Origin: Anaerolineaceae bacterium UBA5211
GTDB taxonomy: Bacteria > Chloroflexota > Anaerolineae > Anaerolineales > Anaerolineaceae
DNA: 64,000 nucleotides
NCBI GenBank assembly: GCA_002412595.1
Contig: DHVJ01000034.1
Coordinates: 1 to 64,000 of the forward strand
Direction of reading: 5' to 3'
Shown here: one piece after another, positions 26,739-34,586 of the stretch
Layout of the letters: each line of letters starts with the position of its first letter
How positions within the stretch are numbered: the stretch's first letter is position 1
Notes under the pieces: generated by a model
The model's database searches: none
What the model was told of the DNA's origin: nothing
What the model saw: the letters and a program-made list of their open reading frames with translations, nothing else
Made by a program: the position numbers and the translations under genes

Positions 26739-28260
26739 TCAATTCGTTTCTTCCTGCTTTTGCGGATAAAGAGGACTCTTTCAACTTCAAACGGTTGCGG
26801 AATATGGCTCGCGCAACCAGTAATTCTTCGTTTTTCGCCGCCTGGTAAGCTGCCAAGTTGACTCCAATCAACAACCATAAATTGCGCGGATAGGCACCAT
26901 GAATAAACAAAGCAGATGCCAGGTAGCCGACAAATCCAATCTCAAAAGCCAAAGCCAAATCCGCATCACCTTCCAATGCAATTTTATTAAATATCTTGTT
27001 GGATTTGGATAGGCTGGAAAAAGCGGAATAGAGCACATATACGAACATGGCAAAACCAAGAATACCCTGTTCAGCCAACACTTCCAGATAGAGGCTGTGG
27101 GCCGAACGTTCTGTATTGCGCGGGTCAAGTCCCAGACGCACGGAATAATTCAGATAGTTTGCCGCGTAATTCTCATAACCAATGCCAACGATTGGATGGT
27201 CCAGGAACATCCGCAAAGCCACTTCATATTCACTCATACGGCCGCGCAGTGAAACTTCAGTACGCACATCCGCGCCGGAAAACGGCAGGTATTCCAAAAT
27301 GGTCTGGATTCGCTCGAAATAAGAACTGGGCAGGAAAGGCATCAGCAGGGCCAGGATCAGGATGCCGCTCAGGATAGCGATCAAGGGTGGTTTACGCAGC
27401 AGGACCAGCAGGCCCAGTACCGCGCATAAAGCCAGGAAGCCGCCTCTTGAAAATGTAAATACCACAGTCAGGAAGCTGACAGCCAGTGCCCATCCGGCCA
27501 AGACTTTCATGATGGTCTTCTTTTCATACCGCAGGCGATTTAGCGCCAGCGGGATGATCACCACCATCACTTGCGCGAAGAAATTGGGGTCACCGTAAGT
27601 ACCCATGATACGGTATCCTTCCGTGCCGCTAACGATGTTCATCAACTGGGATTCAGCCAATCCCCAATAATCATTTGAAAAAGAACTGGTCATATACTGC
27701 ACTACCGCAATGGTACCCAGGAGAATACCCGTTGCCAAGAAACCCCAAGCTGCCATGCGGAAGGATTCCTTGGATTGAATCAACATCACCAGCATGATTA
27801 CAATGATGGCGTCTTTCATGAACGCTAACAATCCTTCCTGTGCACGCAGAGCATCACCCGCGTAGAAAAGTGACAGGAAAATCACCAAGCCGTAAGCAGC
27901 AATGATAGCCGCAGAAGAAAGCCAACCTTGAGGCCTGACACCCAAAAGTATCCAACGCAGGAAAATCATCAGCGCCAGGAAAGCGATAAAAGGCTGCGCG
28001 ATAGAGGGCGCGCCGTAATAATGTACCGCCACATCCGAAATTCTGGCATAGGTCATCGCCACCAAGGTAAAAAGACCCCAGTCAATCTTCCAGACGGTGG
28101 CAACCAGCAGCACAATGCCAATCAACATTAATATATATAGACTGGCGCTGTGAATGCGGGTGGCCAGCAGCGCCCCTCCAATGCCAGCCGCGATCGCCGC
28201 AATACCCGTTACCAGCGAAATCCACTCAAATGATGAAGTGGTTCCATCTGCTCGGCGCAT
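26728..28260 (-). CDS. O-antigen ligase/Wzy polymerase-like membrane protein
   Basis: 510 residues with about 12 helices and a large outside loop. The Wzy_C/WaaL-type region is clear: VVFTFSRGGFLAL, then DHPIVGIGYENY, and SAHSLYLEVLAEQGILGFA with the conserved His. In a Wzx/Wzy locus this is the repeat-unit polymerase; in a bacterium without lipopolysaccharide it could instead attach glycan to a lipid or protein. Sequence alone does not separate the two. It lies 19 nt after the Wzz-like gene and overlaps the flippase by 11 nt. Confidence 0.82.
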   Translation of the reverse strand: MRRADGTTSSFEWISLVTGIAAIAAGIGGALLATRIHSASLYILMLIGIVLLVATVWKIDWGLFTLVAMTYARISDVAVHYYGAPSIAQPFIAFLALMIFLRWILLGVRPQGWLSSAAIIAAYGLVIFLSLFYAGDALRAQEGLLAFMKDAIIVIMLVMLIQSKESFRMAAWGFLATGILLGTIAVVQYMTSSFSNDYWGLAESQLMNIVSGTEGYRIMGTYGDPNFFAQVMVVIIPLALNRLRYEKKTIMKVLAGWALAVSFLTVVFTFSRGGFLALCAVLGLLVLLRKPPLIAILSGILILALLMPFLPSSYFERIQTILEYLPFSGADVRTEVSLRGRMSEYEVALRMFLDHPIVGIGYENYAANYLNYSVRLGLDPRNTERSAHSLYLEVLAEQGILGFAMFVYVLYSAFSSLSKSNKIFNKIALEGDADLALAFEIGFVGYLASALFIHGAYPRNLWLLIGVNLAAYQAAKNEELLVARAIFRNRLKLKESSLSAKAGRNELNGK

Positions 28261-28279
28261 TTAATTCTCCTAAAAGTTC

Positions 28280-29341
28280 TTATTCCGCGGTAGCTTTTAA
28301 CGCGTTCAATATGATTTCATCACTGGTAGTATTATCTGAATTATCCGCCACACCAATGGCCGGATTGAGTGAAATGCGTTCATCCAGCGAAGCCAGCTGC
28401 ATAGGAGCCTTCAATGCTTTCTGCAGACGCGTGCAGATGCTTTCGGCAGCTTGCAATGGGGTATCCGGCAGCAGCAAAGAGAAGGTCGTGTCATCCCAAC
28501 GGCTGACGCTGTCATTGCCGCGCAAACCGGCTTTCAACACACCTACGACATCCGCCAACAAGTGATTCAATACCTGCTGCGGCAGCGTATCGTAAAACTC
28601 CGTCAATCCATTCAGCTTGATCATCACCAGGGAGAAGACACCTTCTTCCTCTCTCGATTTATCGGTCTGTTCGTTGATCAAGGTTTCAAAGTATTCACGG
28701 TTGTATGCCGATGACTGCGAATCGATAAGACGGCGCTGCCGGTAGGCTTCCAGCGGGATACGCAATTGGTCGCGCAGAATAGCCAGGATCACGCCAATCA
28801 ACAAACCCAACACTGCACCCAGAGAGACGTCGCGCACTGGTTGGGGACTGATGGGGTCAGTCGGGACCATGGCCACATCCAGAATATTGACTTCATACAC
28901 CTGATAAAGCGTCTTCATATAATCGATTCCAGTGCGAGCCACGCCATTCGCCCATTGGGCTACGATTTCCGGATCTGGTCCGGTTACATAAATTTCCATC
29001 ACATTGGAATCCGGTAAAATCACCGTGCTTTGTGTATATTCTTCGATTTCAGCATCAGTCAGATTAAGCGTGCTGATGAAAGTTTGTTGATTGAACTCAC
29101 TATCAAACACATCTGAATAGGTAGTCACAATGGAAGAATTATCTAACGATGTCAAACTGCTGACAAAATCTTTCCCTGCAAAGCTATCCGGATTGGGCAG
29201 CACAATCATGCGGGTAGTCGCTTCATACATCGGGGAGGAAAAAAAATCTATGATTAAAGTGACATTCATGGAGGCCAGAACTGCCAGGACTATGATCCAC
29301 CATCCTTTTTGAATCATACGGAGATACATTTTGATATTCAT
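28280..29341 (-). CDS. Wzz-like co-polymerase fused to a degenerate GGDEF domain
   Basis: 353 residues. Residues 1-200 are a chain-length determinant: TM1 (14-34), an outside domain of about 125 residues, a Pro-rich PTDPISPQPVRD (160-171) and TM2 (172-190). A cytoplasmic GGDEF-like domain follows (about 205-350; YNREYFETL is the D-x-L-T-G-L-x-N-R-R region). The active-site loop is DDTTF (283-287) instead of GGDEF, so it should make no c-di-GMP, yet RGND (274-277) keeps the RxxD inhibitory-site motif five residues before it, at the canonical spacing. It is thus a candidate c-di-GMP receptor that sets chain length or polymerisation. The usual Wzz/Wzc partner at this place is a tyrosine kinase; none is here. 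It overlaps the preceding gene by ATGA. Confidence 0.82.
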   Translation of the reverse strand: MNIKMYLRMIQKGWWIIVLAVLASMNVTLIIDFFSSPMYEATTRMIVLPNPDSFAGKDFVSSLTSLDNSSIVTTYSDVFDSEFNQQTFISTLNLTDAEIEEYTQSTVILPDSNVMEIYVTGPDPEIVAQWANGVARTGIDYMKTLYQVYEVNILDVAMVPTDPISPQPVRDVSLGAVLGLLIGVILAILRDQLRIPLEAYRQRRLIDSQSSAYNREYFETLINEQTDKSREEEGVFSLVMIKLNGLTEFYDTLPQQVLNHLLADVVGVLKAGLRGNDSVSRWDDTTFSLLLPDTPLQAAESICTRLQKALKAPMQLASLDERISLNPAIGVADNSDNTTSDEIILNALKATAE

Positions 29342-30582
29342 TTTTCACCTGCCGTTACTTTTTTCTTATATTGAAATTGTATAAATAAATTCGCCAATTC
29401 CAAAGTGTTAATACTTATATTAAATTCGGATTCCACCAGCTTCCGGCCAGCGGCGGCCATTTTGACAGCCTCTTTTGGGTGTGCTTGCAGCCAAACAATT
29501 TGCCTAACAATAGCATCCACATCCCCTGGCGGTACTAACAAACCGCTCACCTGGTCGCGGACCAGCTCGGGGATCCCGGAAATATCGGAAGCAATCACAG
29601 CGATATTGCTGGCTAAAGCTTCCATCAAAACCACCGGAATGCCTTCCATTTTCCCGCTGGGGGTAACCACGCTGGGCAGCACAAAACAATCCGAGCCGGC
29701 CAATAGAAGCGTGACCTCATTCTCTGTTTTGGGTCCGACTAATTCTACGCATGCACTCAAACCCAACTGCTCGATTTGTTTGGCCAAGGCGGATTGAAGT
29801 TCTCCACCACCCACGATACGGCAGTGGAACGGGAAACCCTGTTCTTTCAGCATCGTGCAAGCCTCGACCAAATGCGCCTGGCCCTTATAGGGCTGCAGGC
29901 TGCCAATGTTGATAATTTGGAAATCCGAAGAAACGGGGTTTTGCTTGTGTGTATAACGGTCTGTAGAAATACCGCAGTGGATCACTTGGATTTTTTGCTC
30001 AACTTGTGCTCCATAAAGGTGAACAAGGAAAGCCTTGTTGAATTGCGAAATCGCCCGAATAAAAACAGCGCCATCTAATTTTTGTTTAAGCATGGTCCGG
30101 TTCACAAAGATATCGTGGGCATGCACACTGATACTGTACGGAATACCGGTAAAACGCCAGATGATCCAGGCAGCCAGAGCCGGATGCGTGGCGTAATGCG
30201 CGTGGATATGGCCAATTTCCAAGGCTTGCATTTCCTCAGCCATTTCTACGGCTACCGGAAAAATAAACAATGCCCGCAGCAGGAACCTCACGCTGGATAA
30301 ATTGAACCATAGCATTTGGAAAAAAATGGCGCAATAGCGGCACGGCCGCCGGAACATCATTCTCAGATTTGCCCGGATACACTTCCAGGAGAAAAAGCGG
30401 ACATGATGCAATTCATCTAACCAATGCGCAGCCTCCGGATGAACCAGTGATTGGCGCTGCATCACCAGGGGAAATAATTCGACAGAGAAACCCTGCTCGA
30501 CCAGTTCGTTCATCTCCCGCAATATGAATGTCTCCGGCAAATGCGGATAACGGGAAACAATATATGCCACTTTGGGTTTCAC
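29338..30582 (-). CDS. GT4 glycosyltransferase (colanic-acid WcaL-like)
   Basis: 414 residues. It begins KVAYIVSRYPHLPETFILREMNEL, the start typical of WcaL/AmsK-like enzymes. Also visible: HIHAHYATHPALAAWII, SISVHAHDIFVN, NIGSLQPYKGQAHLVEA and GKMEGIPVVLMEALASNIAVIASDISG with the donor Glu pair. It adds a sugar to the lipid-linked intermediate soon after initiation. Overlaps of 4 nt with both neighbours (30579-30582 and 29338-29341) show tight coupling. Confidence 0.87.
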   Translation of the reverse strand: MKPKVAYIVSRYPHLPETFILREMNELVEQGFSVELFPLVMQRQSLVHPEAAHWLDELHHVRFFSWKCIRANLRMMFRRPCRYCAIFFQMLWFNLSSVRFLLRALFIFPVAVEMAEEMQALEIGHIHAHYATHPALAAWIIWRFTGIPYSISVHAHDIFVNRTMLKQKLDGAVFIRAISQFNKAFLVHLYGAQVEQKIQVIHCGISTDRYTHKQNPVSSDFQIINIGSLQPYKGQAHLVEACTMLKEQGFPFHCRIVGGGELQSALAKQIEQLGLSACVELVGPKTENEVTLLLAGSDCFVLPSVVTPSGKMEGIPVVLMEALASNIAVIASDISGIPELVRDQVSGLLVPPGDVDAIVRQIVWLQAHPKEAVKMAAAGRKLVESEFNISINTLELANLFIQFQYKKKVTAGEK

Positions 30583-31301
30583 GTGATCCCATTTCCTTTG
30601 AAGATCGATGTAAATGTGCGGATCAGGATTTCAATATCCAGGCGCATGCACTGATGTTGGATATAGGCAATATCAATTAACAAGCGCTCTTTAAATTCGG
30701 TTTCCCCTCGATGAGTGATTTGCCATAGTCCGGTCATACCGGGCGGCACATCCAGGCGTTCCGTTTGCCAAATTTTGTAGGTATCCGGTGAAAAAGAGGT
30801 CGGACGCGGACCGACCAGAGACATATCGCCTTTAATGACATTCCAAAGTTGCGGCAGTTCATCAATACTGGTTTTTCGTAAAATCCTCCCTACTTTGGTC
30901 ACGCGCGGGTCATCCGGGACTTTAAAATCCGGCCATTCCAGTACATTCAGATGCATCAAAGCCGGTTTCAGCTCATCCGCGTTGGGAACCATGGTTTGGA
31001 ATTTATACATCCAAAAGCGGTTTCCGCCCCTGCCGGTGCGCAGTTGCTTGTAAAAGGCTTTGCGGGAAGGGTATTCAAACTTAACTGCGATGATAGCTAA
31101 CAAAATAACCAGCAGCCAAACTGGAGACGAGATAATTGTTAATAACAAATCAAAGACCCGCTTCATCCGCAGGTAGTTTTCGCTTCCAACCAAACACTTA
31201 TCCGGGTCATATTTCGCTATCCAAGCTATATCTTCCCGAATTGCACCATCTTTCAAATTGATGCCAGGTTCATTCGGCGTTATTGTCTTTTCCTTGATCA
31301 T
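30579..31301 (-). CDS. Initiating undecaprenyl-phosphate sugar-1-phosphate transferase (short WbaP/PglC type)
   Basis: 240 residues. A short cytoplasmic leader, one hydrophobic re-entrant segment (DLLLTIISSPVWLLVILLAIIAV) and the catalytic domain of the bacterial sugar transferase family: FYKQLRTGRGGNRFWMYKFQTM, KTSIDELPQLWNVIKGDMSLVGPRP (Asp-Glu pair) and PGMTGLWQ. It moves a sugar phosphate from a nucleotide sugar to undecaprenyl phosphate, starting the repeat unit. It lacks the N-terminal four-helix CoA-binding-like part of WcaJ/WbaP. It overlaps the upstream gene by 32 nt; AGGAAA stands 10 nt before the ATG. Confidence 0.9.
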   Translation of the reverse strand: MIKEKTITPNEPGINLKDGAIREDIAWIAKYDPDKCLVGSENYLRMKRVFDLLLTIISSPVWLLVILLAIIAVKFEYPSRKAFYKQLRTGRGGNRFWMYKFQTMVPNADELKPALMHLNVLEWPDFKVPDDPRVTKVGRILRKTSIDELPQLWNVIKGDMSLVGPRPTSFSPDTYKIWQTERLDVPPGMTGLWQITHRGETEFKERLLIDIAYIQHQCMRLDIEILIRTFTSIFKGNGIT

Positions 31302-32151
31302 CCCGGGTTATTTCCTGTCTCTTAATTTCTTCTTCTGCCAGGTCCAACTCGGCTCTGCAGAGCATATCTTCCAACGTCAACGCATCATCAGGAAAAGCGC
31401 ATAACCCCACAGCTACCTCTGCGCCGATTGAAGAAGCAGCTTGATAGATTTTACTGATAACCCGATCTGATTCCACTTTATTTGTTTCAGGAGTAATGAC
31501 AATAAAACGGCCTTTATCCGGCTGTTCGACCAGCATATCCGTACGGCGAATATATTCGCGTAAAGCACGCGCCAAGGATATCGAAACATAGCGGGAAATC
31601 ATCGCCTCCTGAACCTCGCGGACAGACTGATTCAGGATCATCTCTTGAGACCCCTTTAAGGGTTCCACCATAATCATGGTCAATGGATGGTTGTAACGGC
31701 GGCTGCGATAAATTTCATTGTTGATTGAATCAACCGCATCACGCAAATTGCTGGCGTGTTTGATTTCGGAGAAGGTGATATTTTCAACCGCTTTTTCGAA
31801 ATCATCCATGTTAGCCCCAACCCAATGCGCAATAATCACACCCAGAGAAAACATGGTGAATTCAACCAATGTAATGTAACTATAATACCCACCCCAAAAC
31901 GGAATAGCGCTATACACGGTCAATTTCAAAATTAAATAGAGCGAATCCCAGATGAAAAGCAGCACCACAATGTTAAGGCGTCTCAAGGCCGTAAGCATGA
32001 CTATAAACACCACAGCCAGGGTTGTCAGAATATAAACAAATGTATTGATATTGATTAATTCCTGATTTCCAATATCTATGCGCTCTAGATTAAAGAAGAA
32101 TGCCAAGAATAAGATCAATAAAATTATCGAAATGGGTAGTCTCTTCATCAA
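31270..32151 (-). CDS. Four-TM protein with degenerate GGDEF domain, PelD-like topology
   Basis: 293 residues. Four helices (about 5-21, 36-56, 58-80, 88-111), then a linker and a GGDEF-like domain (about 145-280; RSRRYNHPLTMIMVE is the beta strand that in cyclases reads R.....LA...D.D). The active-site loop is PDKGRF (211-216), so no catalysis is expected. RRTD (202-205) is in the place of the RxxD inhibitory site, and GLCAFPDDALTLEDMLCRAELDL is the normal end of a GGDEF domain. Four helices plus degenerate GGDEF is the plan of PelD, the c-di-GMP receptor of Pel polysaccharide export, but the GAF domain of PelD is missing. As first gene of the polysaccharide operon it is a probable regulator of its assembly. 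Binding itself is inference. Confidence 0.75.
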   Translation of the reverse strand: MMKRLPISIILLILFLAFFFNLERIDIGNQELININTFVYILTTLAVVFIVMLTALRRLNIVVLLFIWDSLYLILKLTVYSAIPFWGGYYSYITLVEFTMFSLGVIIAHWVGANMDDFEKAVENITFSEIKHASNLRDAVDSINNEIYRSRRYNHPLTMIMVEPLKGSQEMILNQSVREVQEAMISRYVSISLARALREYIRRTDMLVEQPDKGRFIVITPETNKVESDRVISKIYQAASSIGAEVAVGLCAFPDDALTLEDMLCRAELDLAEEEIKRQEITRDDQGKDNNAE

Positions 32152-32176
32152 TTTTCCCGTTAAACTTAAAACAATC

Positions 32177-32199
32177 CTGTATATTAATATTATATACAG
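32177..32199. promoter_or_regulatory. Inverted repeat upstream of the polysaccharide operon
   Basis: Arms CTGTATAT (32177-32184) and ATATACAG (32192-32199), perfect, with a 7-nt AT spacer, 26 nt before the first start codon of the operon. The right half contains a minus-strand TATAAT (32194-32189). No well-spaced -35 was found (TTGGCA at 23 bp, TTGTAT at 11 bp), as expected for an activator-dependent promoter. Candidate operator. Confidence 0.45.
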
Positions 32200-32261
32200 T
32201 TATTAATACAATATTTGTGCCAAGATAATAATCTGGGTATTCAATATCAGGGCAAAGGGGT

Positions 32262-34586
32262 TTATTTCAGGTTACCGATGAAGAGATCTACAACATCCGG
32301 GTCAAATTTTTTGCCTTTTTGTTCATTCAGATACTGGATTGCTTCCGTTTTTGTCCTGGCACGGTGATATGGGCGCTTGGAGGTCATTGCATCAAAAGTA
32401 TCCACAACAGCGAATATACGCGCCGGCAGGGGAATTTCCTCCCCTTTTAATCCCTGCGGGTACCCGCTTCCATCCCAATTCTCGTGGTGGCTGTAAGGAA
32501 TATCCAGGGCATCCTCAAGCAACTTGACATTCGAGAGCAAATCGCGTGCGATTTGCGGGTGGCGTTTGATTTCTTGCCAATCCTGTTTGGACAAATCCCC
32601 CTTTTTTTGCAGAATTTCATCCATGATGCCGATTTTCCCAATATCGTGCAACAACGCCCCACGTTCAATATCCGGCATACTGGATTCATCTACACCTAAC
32701 TCACGTGCGAGCCGAAGTGTCTCATCGGTTACACGACGGATATGACCTGGGGATTCCATATCATGAAGTTCCAATGACTTTGACCAGGTCTCCAATGTGG
32801 TCCTAAACGATGTGGTTGCATTTTGCTGCATTTTTTGCAGCTCAGAATACTTTTTAAATGAATCGTATGCCACTGCTGCTTGAGTTGCCAGCGCTTCCAG
32901 AAAAGTCTCCCAATCTCGATCCGGATAAAATTTCTTCCGGAAGAAAATTTCCAAAACGCCAATCGTATCCCCTTTAATATACATGGGATACGCGAAATAA
33001 GCTTTGAAATTTTCAACCTGCATATTTTTTCGAATAAACCACAGCGGATTTTCCTCGAGATCGTAAACGTAATGCCCTTTATTTTCCAGCAAAACTTTAC
33101 CCGCCACACTGGTTGTTAGCGGAACACGAATAGTGTGGATCATTGGATCCATGAAACCCATTGCACTGACATATTCGAGGAGGTTTGTGGCTTTGTTGAG
33201 AATTAAAATATCCGCCGCCTCGCCCTTTAGTTCTTTACAAACCTGATCGAGGATAATCTTATTCACAACCTTTAAATCAAAATTTGAGGTTATAGCCTGG
33301 TCTATTGCATGCAAAGACTCTAAATGCCTCAGCTGCGTTTCAGTTTTTTCAAGCAAATTACTCCGTTCAATAGCAGGAACCAATATATCGGATATTGCTA
33401 TCAAAACTTCCAATTCAGGCTCTTTGAATTGCTTATCCCGCCCCAACACTAGCATACCGCTTTGATAGGAATCAATTAATAAAGGCAGAAAAACCATGAA
33501 TCGGTTGGTTTTTCCAACCAATGTATTGCATAAATCCATCGAAGGTTTTTCACGGTCAAATAAGTAATACCTTTGATCTGTATGCGTAGATTTCTCAAAA
33601 CATTCAGGAAAAGACACTTCCTCTCCAACCAAACTTTTCCAACTGCCTTCGGCAAATTGAATCCTTGCCAAATTTCCTCGACTGGTAGGCAACAAAAGAG
33701 CAATGCAATCCACCCCGTAAATATCCTTGATTTTCTTAAGTAGATTTGGACAGAAATTGTTGATCCTCAATGCGTTCCGTAAAATTTCTCCGGTCTCAAT
33801 AATTGCCTGCATCTGGAATTCCCGGATCTTTTTATCCGTAATATCCGCGACGTATCCTTCCAGTAATGTGGCAGTCGATTTCGAGACAATAGCATTTCCC
33901 TGTTCCCACATCCATTTTTCCGTGTTATCGGCGGTAAGGATCCTATATTCCAATTGATAACGGGTGCCTTGTTTGATAGCTTTTTGGATTTCTCGATTAA
34001 CCTTTTTGCGATCCTCCGGGTGAATAATATCTAAATAGGTAATCTTTTCTTTATGAATAAATTCCTCAGGTGTATAGCCCGTTAATTTTGTCACACCATC
34101 GCTCAGATACTCCATCGTCCATTGTTCATCATTCCAACAGCGATAGATAAATCCTGGTAGATTACTGATCAAATTAGATAGTTGATTCTTTGCCTGATTG
34201 ATCTGGTTGATCGAATTCTGGCGTTTGTACGCTAATTGAATCAGAGTGCCCACCGATTTGCTACCAAGCGTACCTACCTGGATAAAACCCTGGGCATCAT
34301 TCTGAACACTGTTTTCGACCAGTTTCTCCTCACCCGCAGACACAACCACGACAATACCAGTTTCTGGAAATATTTCCTTAACTATTTCCAGACAAGACAC
34401 TCCTTCACAATCCTGCAAGTTGAGGCTTAATAAAATCAGGTTAAAATCAGTCGGGGATATTTTTCTGATAGCAGCGATGGAATCAGCTTCAATAAAATCA
34501 ATGGAAATTTCCTTTAAAACATTAGCAACCCACTGTTTATTTTCACATTCACAGTCAACCAGCAGCGGTCTTATTTTTTCAGCCAT
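32262..34586 (-). CDS. Receiver-PAS-GAF-GAF-HD-GYP protein, probable c-di-GMP phosphodiesterase
   Basis: 774 residues. A receiver-like domain (1-120) keeps the beta strands but begins PLLVDCECEN rather than with an Asp-Asp pair, so phosphorylation is doubtful. PAS (about 140-260; GFIYRCWNDEQW ... YLDIIHPEDR) and two GAF domains (about 265-420 and 425-580) follow, then HD-GYP (about 600-774): LLHDIGKIGI near 642, HHENWDGSGYPQG near 700 and DTFDAMTSKRPYH. Metal ligands and the GYP motif are intact, so hydrolysis of c-di-GMP is expected. The start overlaps the upstream cyclase gene by 16 nt. It is the second gene of a leftward pair and, with no terminator visible, reads toward the polysaccharide operon. 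Confidence 0.85.
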   Translation of the reverse strand: MAEKIRPLLVDCECENKQWVANVLKEISIDFIEADSIAAIRKISPTDFNLILLSLNLQDCEGVSCLEIVKEIFPETGIVVVVSAGEEKLVENSVQNDAQGFIQVGTLGSKSVGTLIQLAYKRQNSINQINQAKNQLSNLISNLPGFIYRCWNDEQWTMEYLSDGVTKLTGYTPEEFIHKEKITYLDIIHPEDRKKVNREIQKAIKQGTRYQLEYRILTADNTEKWMWEQGNAIVSKSTATLLEGYVADITDKKIREFQMQAIIETGEILRNALRINNFCPNLLKKIKDIYGVDCIALLLPTSRGNLARIQFAEGSWKSLVGEEVSFPECFEKSTHTDQRYYLFDREKPSMDLCNTLVGKTNRFMVFLPLLIDSYQSGMLVLGRDKQFKEPELEVLIAISDILVPAIERSNLLEKTETQLRHLESLHAIDQAITSNFDLKVVNKIILDQVCKELKGEAADILILNKATNLLEYVSAMGFMDPMIHTIRVPLTTSVAGKVLLENKGHYVYDLEENPLWFIRKNMQVENFKAYFAYPMYIKGDTIGVLEIFFRKKFYPDRDWETFLEALATQAAVAYDSFKKYSELQKMQQNATTSFRTTLETWSKSLELHDMESPGHIRRVTDETLRLARELGVDESSMPDIERGALLHDIGKIGIMDEILQKKGDLSKQDWQEIKRHPQIARDLLSNVKLLEDALDIPYSHHENWDGSGYPQGLKGEEIPLPARIFAVVDTFDAMTSKRPYHRARTKTEAIQYLNEQKGKKFDPDVVDLFIGNLK

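Noticed and set aside
28280..29341. Active diguanylate cyclase
   Set aside because: The motif is DDTTF; the glycines and acidic catalytic residue are not preserved.
32177..32199. SOS (LexA) box, because of CTGT...ACAG
   Set aside because: The E. coli-type box is CTGT-N8-ACAG; here the spacing is N15, and no SOS gene is near.
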